A stretch of 64,000 bases of DNA from Geminicoccus harenae (lineage in GTDB: Bacteria > Pseudomonadota > Alphaproteobacteria > Geminicoccales > Geminicoccaceae). The DNA is taken from NCBI RefSeq assembly GCF_019800005.1, contig NZ_JABGCL010000009.1, positions 146,044 to 210,043 on the forward strand, given 5' to 3'. The notes under the pieces are model-generated. The model had not been told where the DNA came from. It did not search any database and saw only the letters and a list, made by a program, of their open reading frames with translations. Both the position numbers and the translations under genes were made by a program. Every line of letters starts with the position of its first letter. Within the stretch, counting starts at the first letter, position 1. Below are positions 54,573 to 62,681 of the stretch, piece after piece.

Positions 54573-56188
54573 TCCCGTTCCGCGCACCCGTCGAGGCACA
54601 GATCCTCACCCTCCAGGCGGTAACCGGTGGCACCGGCCCGGCCGGGCTGGACGATGAGCTGGTCGAGCAGATCCTGCGCGAGGGCGGCCGGTTCGCCGAG
54701 AACGTGCTGGCCCCGCTCAACCAGACCGGCGACCGGGAGGGTACCAGGCTCGACAACGGCGTGGTGCGCACCGCCAGCGGCTTTGGCGACGCTTGGCGGC
54801 AGTTCGGCGAGGCGGGCTGGCTGGGCCTGCCGTTTCCCGAAGAGTTCGGCGGCCAGGGGCTGCCCTGGTCGGTCGCGACCGCCCTTGCCGACAGCTTCAA
54901 TGCCGCGAACCTCACCTGGTACCTGGCACCTTTGCTCACCCAGGGCGCCACCGAGGCGATCCTGCACCATGCCTCCGACGAGCTGAAGGAGCGCTACCTC
55001 CACGACATGGTGAGCGGCCGGGCGAGCGGGGCCATGTGCCTGACCGAGCCGCAGGCGGGATCCGACCTCGGCACGCTGCGCAGCAAGGCCGAGCCCGTGG
55101 GCGATGGCAGCTACCGGATCACCGGGCAGAAGATCTTCATCACCTTCGGCGACCACGACTATGTCGACCAGGTGGTCCATCTGGTGCTGGCGCGCCTGCC
55201 CGACGCACCGCCCGGCAGCCGCGGCATCTCCCTGTTCCTGGTGCCGAAGCTCCTGCCGGACGGCAGCCGCAACGACTGGCGGGTGGCCGGGCTGGAGCAC
55301 AAGCTGGGCATCCACGGCTCGCCCACCTGCGTGATCGCCTATGGCGACGGCGGCGGGGCTATCGGCTGGATGGTGGGCCCGCCCAATGGCGGCCTGCGCT
55401 GCATGTTCACCATGATGAACAATGCCCGGCTGAATGTCGGCGTGGAGGGCCTGGGCGTCATGGAGATGGCGACCCAGGCGGCGCTGGCCTACGCCGCGGA
55501 GCGCCGCCAGGGCCGGCGCGGCAGCGAGACCGTCACGATCGACCAGCACCCGGACGTCGCCCTGACGCTTGCCCGGATGCAGGCGACCACCGCCGCCGCG
55601 CGGGGCATCTGCTACCTCACCGCCGCCGCCCTGGACCAGGGGGACGGGGCGCTGGCCGGCCTGCTGACGCCGATCGCCAAGGCCTGGTGCACCGACCGGG
55701 CGCTGGAGATCGCCTCCGATGCGATCCAGGTCCATGGCGGCATGGGCTATGTCGAGGAGACCGGGGTCGCCCAGCTTTATCGCGACGCCCGGATCCTGCC
55801 GATCTACGAGGGCACCAACGGCATCCAGGCCCAGGACCTGGTGGCCCGCAAGCTGCCGATGGAAGACGGGCAGGTGGCGGAGCGGCTGTTCGCGCGGATC
55901 GAGGCCCGGATGGCAGAGCTGCCGGACGGCGGGGAGCTGGCGCCGGCTCTCGAGACGGCACGGGCCGCCACGGCCCATCTCCTCCAGGCTTCCGCCGACG
56001 ACCAGGCGGCGGGTGCTACCGCGTACCTGCGGCTGCTGGGCGATCTGGTGGGCGGCTGGCTGCTCGGCGAGTGCGCCGCGCGGTCGGACGACCATCGACG
56101 GCTCGCCCTCTACTGGGCGCGGCGGGTCCTGCCCCATGCCCCGGCACTGCGCGCGGAAATGGAGGCCGGGGCGCGCGGCCTCACCTGA
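54569..56188 (+). CDS. Acyl-CoA dehydrogenase (long form)
   Basis: 539-residue flavoprotein, longer than the 380-residue classical type because of extra N- and C-terminal helical parts. FAD/substrate motifs: MCLTEPQAGSDLGTLRSKAEP, ITGQKIFITFGDHD, NNARLNVGVEGLGVMEMATQAALAYAAERRQGR, and the C-terminal ASDAIQVHGGMGYVEETGVAQLYRDARILPIYEGTNGIQAQDL with the catalytic Glu in YEGTNG. This arrangement is seen in enzymes of 3-methylmercaptopropionyl-CoA dehydrogenase (DmdC) type. The TTG start overlaps the macrodomain stop and has a ggagg site. Confidence 0.9.
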   Translation: MIPFRAPVEAQILTLQAVTGGTGPAGLDDELVEQILREGGRFAENVLAPLNQTGDREGTRLDNGVVRTASGFGDAWRQFGEAGWLGLPFPEEFGGQGLPWSVATALADSFNAANLTWYLAPLLTQGATEAILHHASDELKERYLHDMVSGRASGAMCLTEPQAGSDLGTLRSKAEPVGDGSYRITGQKIFITFGDHDYVDQVVHLVLARLPDAPPGSRGISLFLVPKLLPDGSRNDWRVAGLEHKLGIHGSPTCVIAYGDGGGAIGWMVGPPNGGLRCMFTMMNNARLNVGVEGLGVMEMATQAALAYAAERRQGRRGSETVTIDQHPDVALTLARMQATTAAARGICYLTAAALDQGDGALAGLLTPIAKAWCTDRALEIASDAIQVHGGMGYVEETGVAQLYRDARILPIYEGTNGIQAQDLVARKLPMEDGQVAERLFARIEARMAELPDGGELAPALETARAATAHLLQASADDQAAGATAYLRLLGDLVGGWLLGECAARSDDHRRLALYWARRVLPHAPALRAEMEAGARGLT

Positions 56189-56250
56189 TCGCCGCGAACC
56201 GCCGAACGGCCGGACCGTCCGACCCGAGCTGCGGCCTGGCCATGAAGCGC

Positions 56251-57039
56251 TCAGTCCGAGCGGGGCCGGGTCTCGTAGCTCTGCTGCAGCTTCCCGTCCG
56301 CCCAGACGTAGCGCAGCCAGCAGGTCTGGTCCGCCGGCAGGTCGGGGCACTGCTCGTCGGTGACCCAGACCGACGCTTCCAGCCCGTCTGCCTGCTGCGC
56401 CAGGCTCGGCGTCCCGCCGGTCGTGGTGACCGGGCGGAATCCGGCAGACGACAGCGCCAGGTCGATCCGGCACCCGGCATTGGCGCAGAAGGCCGTGGCG
56501 GCACCCGCGCATTCCAGTGCTGCCGTGTCGAGCAGGTAGTCCAGGCTGCCATCCCGGTCGAGGTCGCCCGCGAGCACGGACGGCCGGTCGCCCGGGTCGA
56601 ACCGGCCACCCAGGCTCCGGCACTGGTCGCCATAGTCGATCGCCGCCACGGGCGCGGGCAGTTCCGCCGGTGCTGCCTCCATGCCGGCGACGGCGGCGAT
56701 GCCCTGGCGCAGGCGGTCCTTCAACGTGGCAATGCGCGTGCGGTACGCCTTGTCCAGGCAGTCCCGGTCGTCGCCGCAGGCGGCACGCTCCTCCAGGAAC
56801 GCTGCCGCCTCGTCCTGGCGGGCACCACTGGCCCCCATCAGCAGCGGCAGCTCGCGATAGGCGAACCACAGGCCGCCCATCTCGCTGTCCAGGGCGGAAA
56901 GGCCGGGGTCCGCGCAGACCGCCCGCTCGTCGGCCTGGGTCACGCGAGCGCAGTCGAAGCTGGCCGCCTGTGCAGCCGGTGCCAGCAGCAGCGCGGCCAG
57001 CAGCAGCGGCCCCGCCCGAAGAACAGCGCGCCCGATCAT
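56251..57039 (-). CDS. Secreted Cys-rich protein with an LprI/DUF1311-like N-terminal domain
   Basis: 262 residues. Sec signal MIGRAVLRAGPLLLAALLLAPAAQA. The mature N terminus FDCARVTQADERAVCADPGLSALDSEMGGLWFAYRE...ACGDDRDCLDKAYRTRIATL matches the Cys pattern of LprI/DUF1311 domains. The second half (about 150-262) has four to six more Cys and a DLDRDGSLDYLLDT motif resembling a Ca2+-binding repeat. Convergent with the acyl-CoA dehydrogenase gene. LprI relatives inhibit lysozyme; that role here is a guess. Confidence 0.75.
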   Translation of the reverse strand: MIGRAVLRAGPLLLAALLLAPAAQAASFDCARVTQADERAVCADPGLSALDSEMGGLWFAYRELPLLMGASGARQDEAAAFLEERAACGDDRDCLDKAYRTRIATLKDRLRQGIAAVAGMEAAPAELPAPVAAIDYGDQCRSLGGRFDPGDRPSVLAGDLDRDGSLDYLLDTAALECAGAATAFCANAGCRIDLALSSAGFRPVTTTGGTPSLAQQADGLEASVWVTDEQCPDLPADQTCWLRYVWADGKLQQSYETRPRSD

Positions 57040-57144
57040 CGTCCCCTCGCTCATTGTACAGCGACCGGAGCAACAGGCGCGGAAAAGCCGGGCAAGGTCA
57101 ATGCGGCCGGGTCGCCGGGATCCGGGGCGACGACGGGCCACGGC

Positions 57145-57414
57145 TCAGCTTGCGCGCGGATGCAGGTGCACCCTCACCTCCCCGGCCCCGGCCGGGCGGT
57201 GCAGCAGCGCCCGGTAGAACGCATCGCGGCTCGGCAGCACCTCCACCTGCCGCTCGCTGCCGTCCGGCGCGATGATCCGCAGGCGCATGGGCCGGGGCCC
57301 GGACGGAGCGCCTTGCATCCGGCGCAGGAACAGGAGCGGCAGGAACAGGCAAGGCCAGCCGGTCAGCGTCACCAGCTGGCCGAGTTCGGGCAGGAGCAGG
57401 AGCAGGTCGGGCAT
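57145..57414 (-). CDS. Small membrane-anchored protein, unknown
   Basis: 89 residues. A hydrophobic N terminus (LVTLTGWPCLFLPLLFL) is followed by a basic stretch and a C-terminal beta-rich part (MRLRIIAPDGSERQVEVLPSRDAFYRALLHRP). The ATG has a ggagg site 5 bases upstream. Not recognised as a known family. Confidence 0.55.
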   Translation of the reverse strand: MPDLLLLLPELGQLVTLTGWPCLFLPLLFLRRMQGAPSGPRPMRLRIIAPDGSERQVEVLPSRDAFYRALLHRPAGAGEVRVHLHPRAS

Positions 57415-57477
57415 CGGCGCCTCCAAAAGGCTGGCCCGATTCCTGCCACGATCCGGTAAAGGAAAGGTTAAGGCCGC

Positions 57478-58722
57478 TCAGTCCCGCCGGGTGACGCGGC
57501 GGTGGCGCCGGTCCAGGTGACGCTCGACCTCGGCCAAATCGATGCCCTGGCCAGCCAGCCGCGCCAGGGTGAAATAGATCACGTCCGCGGCCTCGTGGAC
57601 GATGTGATCACGCTCCCTGGCCTCGATCAGCTCCTCGCATTCCTCGCGCAGCTTGGCGGCGAGCATGGCCGGGTCGCCGAACAGGCGCGCGGTGTAGCTG
57701 CCGGGCGGCGGGTTCTCGCGGCGATCCTGCAGGAGGCGCGAGAGCGCGCCCAGCCCGCCATCCGGCCCGAAGCAGGTCCGGCAGCCGAGATGGCAAAAGC
57801 CCGGTCCATGCTGGCGGACGGTGAAGCGCAGCGCGTCGCGGTCGCAGTCGGGCGCGATCGCCAGCAGTTCCTGGACGTCGCCCGAGCTCTCGCCCTTGCG
57901 CCAGAGTGACCCGCGCGAGCGCGACCAGTAGATGCCGCGCCGTTCGGCCACCGCGAGGCGGATCGATTCCCTCGACGAATAGACCAGGCCCAGCGCCACG
58001 CCACGCTCGTCGGCGACCACGGTCGGGATCAGGCCGTCCTCACGGTCGGACACCAGCGGGGCGGCGATCGCGTCGCCTAAGTCCATGCGCCCGGAATAGA
58101 GCGCCATGCCGACCTGGGCATCCGCGCCGATCCGGTCGAGCTCGGCCAGTTCCTCGGTCGTGGTCACCCCGCCCGCGACCGTCACCTTGGCAGGGGCCGC
58201 GGCGGCGACGATCGCCCGTGCGAACTCGAGGTCGGTGCCCTCCATCCGGCCCTCGCGCTCGACGAAGGTCACCAGGAAGCCGCCGACATGGTCCTTGAGC
58301 TGGGCGATCCGGTCGATGACCGTGGCGCCGGTGGCCTTGGTCCAGCCCTCCACCACCACTTCGCCATGCCGCGCGTCCAGGGCCGCGATCAGCCGGTCCT
58401 TGGGCAGCTGGCGGAGCAGTTCCGGCGTGGCCGCAGTGCCGAGGATGATCTTGGCGGCACCCTTGTTCAGCCAGTGCAGCGCCCGCTCGACCGAGCGGAT
58501 GCCGCCGCCCACCCGGACGTCGCCCATGGTGATCAGCCGCTCGATCACGGCGTCGTTGTCGCCCTTGGACAAGGCCCGGTCGAGGTCGATCACCGCGACG
58601 TCGCCGGCGAGACGGAAGCGCTCCATGATCGGGGTGGGATCGCCCGCGTCGATCACCTGCTGCTCACCGCCGATCAGCTGGACGGCATGGCCGCCCTGGA
58701 GGTCGATCGAGGGAACGATCAT
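57478..58722 (-). CDS. Trifunctional HisA-HisI-HisE histidine biosynthesis fusion
   Basis: One 414-residue frame holds three enzymes. Residues 1-227 are a HisA-like TIM barrel (SIDLQGG with Asp7, ALDARHG with Asp116, VGGGIRS and TVAGGVTT phosphate loops). The second catalytic acid, normally Asp in a RDG motif, is Glu157 (VEREG). Residues 228-319 are His[19 protein letters not shown], Mg ligands Asp292/294/296 in DCDRDA, Zn ligands Cys293/310/317. Residues 345-414 are His[13 protein letters not shown] and HEAADVIYF. The ATG overlaps the hisF stop (ATGA). It would supply steps 2, 3 and 4 of the pathway in one protein. The module order and the fungal HIS4-like HisI-HisE are unusual. Confidence 0.9.
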   Translation of the reverse strand: MIVPSIDLQGGHAVQLIGGEQQVIDAGDPTPIMERFRLAGDVAVIDLDRALSKGDNDAVIERLITMGDVRVGGGIRSVERALHWLNKGAAKIILGTAATPELLRQLPKDRLIAALDARHGEVVVEGWTKATGATVIDRIAQLKDHVGGFLVTFVEREGRMEGTDLEFARAIVAAAAPAKVTVAGGVTTTEELAELDRIGADAQVGMALYSGRMDLGDAIAAPLVSDREDGLIPTVVADERGVALGLVYSSRESIRLAVAERRGIYWSRSRGSLWRKGESSGDVQELLAIAPDCDRDALRFTVRQHGPGFCHLGCRTCFGPDGGLGALSRLLQDRRENPPPGSYTARLFGDPAMLAAKLREECEELIEARERDHIVHEAADVIYFTLARLAGQGIDLAEVERHLDRRHRRVTRRD

Positions 58723-59471
58723 TGCCGCACCACCACGCCCTTGCCGGCCAGATAGGTCTTCACGTCGCCCACGGTCGTGTCGCCGTCATGAAAGATCGAG
58801 GCGGCCAGCACCGCATCGGCACCGGCCTCGAAGGCTTCGGCGATATGCTCGGCCGAGTTCGCCCCGCCGCTCGCGATCACCGGGACATGGAGGGTGCTGG
58901 CCACCGCACCGGTCAGCTCCAGGTCGTAGCCCGAGCGGGTGCCGTCCCGGTCCCAGGAGGTGAGCAGGATCTCGCCGGCCCCCAGCTCCTGCACCTCCTT
59001 CGCCCAGGCGAGCGCGTCCCTGCCCGTACCCTGCCGGCCGCCCTTGACCAGCACCTCGAAGCCCTCGCCAGCCTGGCGCGCATCGATCGCCAGCACGCAG
59101 CACTGGGCGCCGAAGCGCTCCGAGATCTCGCGGATCAGGCCCGGCCGCTCCACCGCGGCGGTGTTGACGCTGACCTTGTCGGCCCCCGCCTCCAGCAATG
59201 CCGCCGCGTCCTCCGCGGTGCGCACGCCGCCGCCGATGGTGAGCGGGATGGAGAGGACGGCCCGCACCCGGCGCACGGTCTCGTGCTGGTGGCCGCGCCC
59301 TTCCGGGGTGGCCGCCACGTCCAGGATCACGATCTCGTCCGCGCCCTGCGCCTCGTACAGGGCCGCGCGCTCCGCCGGGTCGCCAGCATCGCGCAGCCCC
59401 TGGAAGCGGACACCCTTCACGACCCGGCCGTCCGCCACGTCGAGGCAGGGGATGATGCGCTTGGTGAGCAT
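58719..59471 (-). CDS. hisF: Imidazole glycerol phosphate synthase, cyclase subunit
   Basis: 250 residues. Catalytic Asp in [16 protein letters not shown] (Asp11) and in CVLAIDARQ (about Asp130). Phosphate loops IGGGVRT and [27 protein letters not shown] is the usual HisF signature, with Trp in place of the common Met. It pairs with HisH encoded 2 bases upstream and is coupled by overlap to the HisA-HisI-HisE gene. Confidence 0.96.
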   Translation of the reverse strand: MLTKRIIPCLDVADGRVVKGVRFQGLRDAGDPAERAALYEAQGADEIVILDVAATPEGRGHQHETVRRVRAVLSIPLTIGGGVRTAEDAAALLEAGADKVSVNTAAVERPGLIREISERFGAQCCVLAIDARQAGEGFEVLVKGGRQGTGRDALAWAKEVQELGAGEILLTSWDRDGTRSGYDLELTGAVASTLHVPVIASGGANSAEHIAEAFEAGADAVLAASIFHDGDTTVGDVKTYLAGKGVVVRQ

Positions 59472-59473
59472 GC

Positions 59474-60067
59474 TCAGCGCTCCAGGAAGCGGGCCAGGAG
59501 CTCCTGGCCATAGGTGCCGGACAGCTCGGGGTGGAACTGGCAGGACAGGAGGTTGCCCATCTCCAGCCCGGCCACGAACAGCCCGTCATGCTCGGCCAGC
59601 GCCACGCTGCAGCCCGGTGCCGCGAGTGCCCGGTAGCTGTTGGCGAAATAGGCATGGCCGTCCTGGAGCAGGCTGCAGTCCGGCTCCGCCTCGACCTGGT
59701 TCCAGCCGAACTGCGGGACCCGCACCTCGTCCGAGAACCGGCCGACATGGGCGTCGATCACCGCGAGACCGCGCACATCCGGGCTTTCCTCCGAGCTCTT
59801 GAACAGGAGCTGGTGACCGACGCAGATGCACACGGTCGGCCGGTCCGCCTCGATCCGGCGCTGGAGCGCCAGGTCCAGCCCCTTCTCGGTCAGCGCCCGC
59901 ATCGCCGGGCCGAACGCGCCCACGCCCGGCAGCATGACGTGGCTGGCCGTCTCCACGGTGGCCGGATCGTCGGCCAGCACCGGGTCGGCACCCAGGCGGC
60001 GCCAGGCGGCGCGCACCGAGGCGATGTTGGCGACACCGGTCGGGACGATCACGACCTGGCGGGTCAT
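59474..60067 (-). CDS. hisH: Imidazole glycerol phosphate synthase, glutaminase subunit
   Basis: Class I glutamine amidotransferase, 197 residues. Nucleophile Cys82 in ICVGHQLLF, oxyanion region [13 protein letters not shown], and catalytic His179 and Glu181 in CQFHPELSG. Several usual HisH wordings are altered: GNLRS becomes ANIAS, GICLGMQ becomes CICVGHQ, and FHPEKSQ becomes FHPELSG. It is a divergent but probably active subunit. The ATG overlaps the hisB stop. Confidence 0.93.
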   Translation of the reverse strand: MTRQVVIVPTGVANIASVRAAWRRLGADPVLADDPATVETASHVMLPGVGAFGPAMRALTEKGLDLALQRRIEADRPTVCICVGHQLLFKSSEESPDVRGLAVIDAHVGRFSDEVRVPQFGWNQVEAEPDCSLLQDGHAYFANSYRALAAPGCSVALAEHDGLFVAGLEMGNLLSCQFHPELSGTYGQELLARFLER

Positions 60068-60654
60068 AGGCTGCCCTTCGTGCTCGGGATCTCGGCGCTG
60101 CCGGTCCGTGCCACCGCGCGGCGCAGCGCGATCGCCAGCGCCTTGAACGCGGCCTCCGCCTTGTGATGGTCGTTGTCGCCGTGCAGCACGTCGACATGCA
60201 GCGCCATCCGCCCGGTCATCGCCAGCGACTGGAAGAAATGGGTCAGGTTCTCGGTGGCGACGTCGCCGATCACCTCGCGCACGAACGGGATGTCGACCCG
60301 GGCGAACGGCCGCCCGGACAGGTCGACCACCACGCGGGCCAGCGCCTCGTCGAGCGGTGCATAGGCATGGGCGAAGCGCTCGATGCCGCGCCGGTCACCC
60401 AGCGCCTGGTCGATGGCCGACCCCAGCGCCAGGCCGGTATCCTCGACCGTGTGATGGTCGTCCACGTCGAGGTCGCCCGTCACCTGCAGGTCCAGGTCGA
60501 GGCGCCCGTGCCTGGCGAGCGCCGTCAGCATGTGGTCGAGAAAACCGACCCCGGTCTGCACCGCGACCTGGCCGGACCCGTCCAGGTTCAGGGCCAGCCG
60601 GATCTCGGTCTCGCTGGTCGCACGCTCGACGGTGGCGGTGCGTGGCTCGGTCAA
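60064..60654 (-). CDS. hisB: Imidazoleglycerol-phosphate dehydratase
   Basis: 196 residues, the monofunctional form. Mn-binding motifs are present in both halves: GVGFLDHMLTALARHG, DDHHTVEDTGLALG, FVREVIGDVATENLTHFF and VLHGDNDHHKAEAAFKALA. The start is a TTG (giving TEPRTATVERATSET) with a ggag site 7 bases upstream; there is no ATG in frame near it. Second gene of the cluster, 43 bases after hisG. Confidence 0.95.
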   Translation of the reverse strand: MTEPRTATVERATSETEIRLALNLDGSGQVAVQTGVGFLDHMLTALARHGRLDLDLQVTGDLDVDDHHTVEDTGLALGSAIDQALGDRRGIERFAHAYAPLDEALARVVVDLSGRPFARVDIPFVREVIGDVATENLTHFFQSLAMTGRMALHVDVLHGDNDHHKAEAAFKALAIALRRAVARTGSAEIPSTKGSL

Positions 60655-60697
60655 GGCATGGCTCCGTGCTCGGTCGCGACAATCGGAAGATGGGTGC

Positions 60698-61624
60698 TCA
60701 CGGCACGATCTGCGCGATGTCGAACACCACGATGTCCGTGCCGCCCGCCGCCTTGATCTGCGCGATGAGGATGGGCAGCCCGTCGCGCGGCACCGCCGCC
60801 TTGACCGCGAAGCCGGTGCCGGCATGGAGCGGCGACACGGTGGGATAGCGCATGCTGGGCAGGATGCCGACCAGGGTTTCCAGCGCTTCCGGCGGGACGT
60901 TGATCTCGACCATCACCCGCTTGCGCGCGTCCAGCACCGAGCGGACCAGGAGCACGAGATGCTCGATCACCTCGCGCCTGGCCGGGTCGTCCAGGCTCTT
61001 CGGATGGGCGTACATCCGGGTCGAGCTGCGCAGGAGCTCGGCGAAGATGGTCAGGCCATTGGCCTTGAGCGTGGCACCGGTCGAGGTGTTGTCGACGATG
61101 CAGTCGGCATCCTCGGGCGGGAACACCTCGGTGGCGCCATAGGTACGCACCACCCGGCCCTCCAGGCCTTCACGCTCCAGCCAGCGGCGGGTCAGCCGCT
61201 CGTATTCGGTCGCGACCAGGAAGGGGCCCGGCCGCGGCCGGCCGTTCTTCAGGAAGGAGAGCTCGCAGGCGCCCACGATCCGGACCGGGTCCAGGCCGGT
61301 ATCGAGCAGCTCGACCAGTTCGACCTCCTTCTCCGCCACCCAGTCCGCCCCGGCAAAGCCGACATCGCGCGAGCCGACATGGAGCATTTCGACGATGTTC
61401 TGCGGCTTGAGCAGCTTGGTCTCGAAGCCCGGCAGCGACAGGGTCGGCCGGTAGCCGCGCCGGTCGAAGTTCAGCCGGATCCCGGCATCGCCCAGGAGCT
61501 TGAGGACATTGTCCTGCATCCGGCCCTTGGGCAGGGCCAAGTGGACGACGGCAGCGCTGGCGGCGGGTTGGGCGGTCTGGTCGGACAAGATGGGCGATCC
61601 GGAAAATGCCTGGGCCCGCATCAT
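60698..61624 (-). CDS. hisG: ATP phosphoribosyltransferase (long form)
   Basis: First committed step of histidine synthesis. 308 residues: catalytic HisG domain (LALPKGRMQDN, GSRDVGFAGADWV, the PRPP loop DCIVDNTSTGATLKANGL) followed by the C-terminal regulatory domain (about 230-308, PPEALETLVGILPSMRYPTVSPLH, IVVFDIAQIVP). It is the histidine-inhibited long form, which needs no HisZ. Two ATGs open the frame, and a TTG 36 bases in is an alternative. First gene of the cluster; no attenuator-like His-codon leader was seen in the 85-base divergent gap. Confidence 0.94.
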   Translation of the reverse strand: MMRAQAFSGSPILSDQTAQPAASAAVVHLALPKGRMQDNVLKLLGDAGIRLNFDRRGYRPTLSLPGFETKLLKPQNIVEMLHVGSRDVGFAGADWVAEKEVELVELLDTGLDPVRIVGACELSFLKNGRPRPGPFLVATEYERLTRRWLEREGLEGRVVRTYGATEVFPPEDADCIVDNTSTGATLKANGLTIFAELLRSSTRMYAHPKSLDDPARREVIEHLVLLVRSVLDARKRVMVEINVPPEALETLVGILPSMRYPTVSPLHAGTGFAVKAAVPRDGLPILIAQIKAAGGTDIVVFDIAQIVP

Positions 61625-61709
61625 GGCGAGCGCGCACGGCTATAGACGCTTAGCCCCTGCCTGCGCAAACACCGGGGCGAGGCAGGAGCGCTTTGGGCGA
61701 GGAAACGAG

Positions 61710-62681
61710 ATGGCGAACCCCCGACTTGGCCGGCTGGCCGCCCTGGCCGCGGCCCTGGCAGTGCTGGCGGGCTGTGCCCGGATGCCCGAGTTCACGCTGT
61801 TCGACGAGCAGGCGCCAGAGGAGACGGCCGAGCTGCCTACGCCCGGCGACAATCCGGCGGCCGCCGCCTGCGTGCTGATCGACACCGACATGGCCCTGGA
61901 CGATGCCCGCGCGATCGCGGCGATGCTGCCGACCGGCAAGGTCCGCGCCATCGTCACGACCGGCGGGGTCAGCCGCCCGGAGAACGGCGGCAGCGCTGCC
62001 GCGGTGCTGGCGGCACTCAGCCGTAACGAGGACGTACGCGTCCTGGTGGGGCAGCCCTCGCCGACCCCGACCAATCCCGACTGGCTGCCGGCCTCCCGGC
62101 AGAGTGCCGAGCGACTGGGCTATTTCCTCGCCACCGCCGTGCCGCTGGGCCCGCCTGAGACCTTCCTCGCCGAGGAGGTGCGCCAGGCGATGCGCGGCTG
62201 CCAGACGATCGACGTGCTGATGCTGGCGCCCTGGAGCTCGTTCGCCGCCTACCGGCCACAGCTCGGCACAAGGCTGCGCCGGATCATCGTCCAGGGCGTG
62301 CCGCCCACCGATGCGGGACAGCTAGGCTTCAGCTGCAGCTATGACCGTGCCGCCTGCCAGTCGGTGCTGGAGGGCGGTCTGGTCGAAATCATGACCTGGG
62401 TCGCCCTGCCGGAACATGCCGACGGCAGCTTCGTGCCGCGCCCGGACATGTTCAATGGGCTGGTTGCCACCGGCCTGCCGGGTGCCGTCAAGGCGATGAT
62501 GCAGATCAACCCTTCGGCGGTGACCGAGGGCTATCTCTGGGACGACACCGCGGCCCTCTACTGGCTCTATCCCGACCTGTTCGCGCAGCGCGGCGCCCAT
62601 GTCGAGCCGGCCGTCCCGGCCGCGACCCTGAAGGAGCACTGGCGCTACGCGGTGAACGAGGCGATCGAACGGCAGTACTGA
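61710..62681 (+). CDS. Nucleoside-hydrolase-like lipoprotein
   Basis: 323 residues with a lipoprotein signal (MANPRLGRLAALAAALAVLAGC, lipobox LAGC). The domain opens VLIDTDMALDDARAIAAML, matching the Ca2+-binding DTDxxxDD motif of inosine-uridine nucleoside hydrolases; PWSSFAAYRP and VVATGLPG-like parts follow. The usual closing HDP-type aspartate motif is not obvious, so activity is uncertain. ATG start with gaggaaa upstream. Divergent from hisG. Confidence 0.8.
   Translation: MANPRLGRLAALAAALAVLAGCARMPEFTLFDEQAPEETAELPTPGDNPAAAACVLIDTDMALDDARAIAAMLPTGKVRAIVTTGGVSRPENGGSAAAVLAALSRNEDVRVLVGQPSPTPTNPDWLPASRQSAERLGYFLATAVPLGPPETFLAEEVRQAMRGCQTIDVLMLAPWSSFAAYRPQLGTRLRRIIVQGVPPTDAGQLGFSCSYDRAACQSVLEGGLVEIMTWVALPEHADGSFVPRPDMFNGLVATGLPGAVKAMMQINPSAVTEGYLWDDTAALYWLYPDLFAQRGAHVEPAVPAATLKEHWRYAVNEAIERQY

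Noticed and set aside
54425..57459. Very long open frames on both strands over the acyl-CoA dehydrogenase region
   Set aside because: Composition is low-complexity Gly/Arg/Ala and they overlap a gene with full acyl-CoA dehydrogenase motifs.
61625..61709. Histidine attenuator leader before hisG
   Set aside because: No run of His codons or leader peptide and too little room for alternative hairpins.
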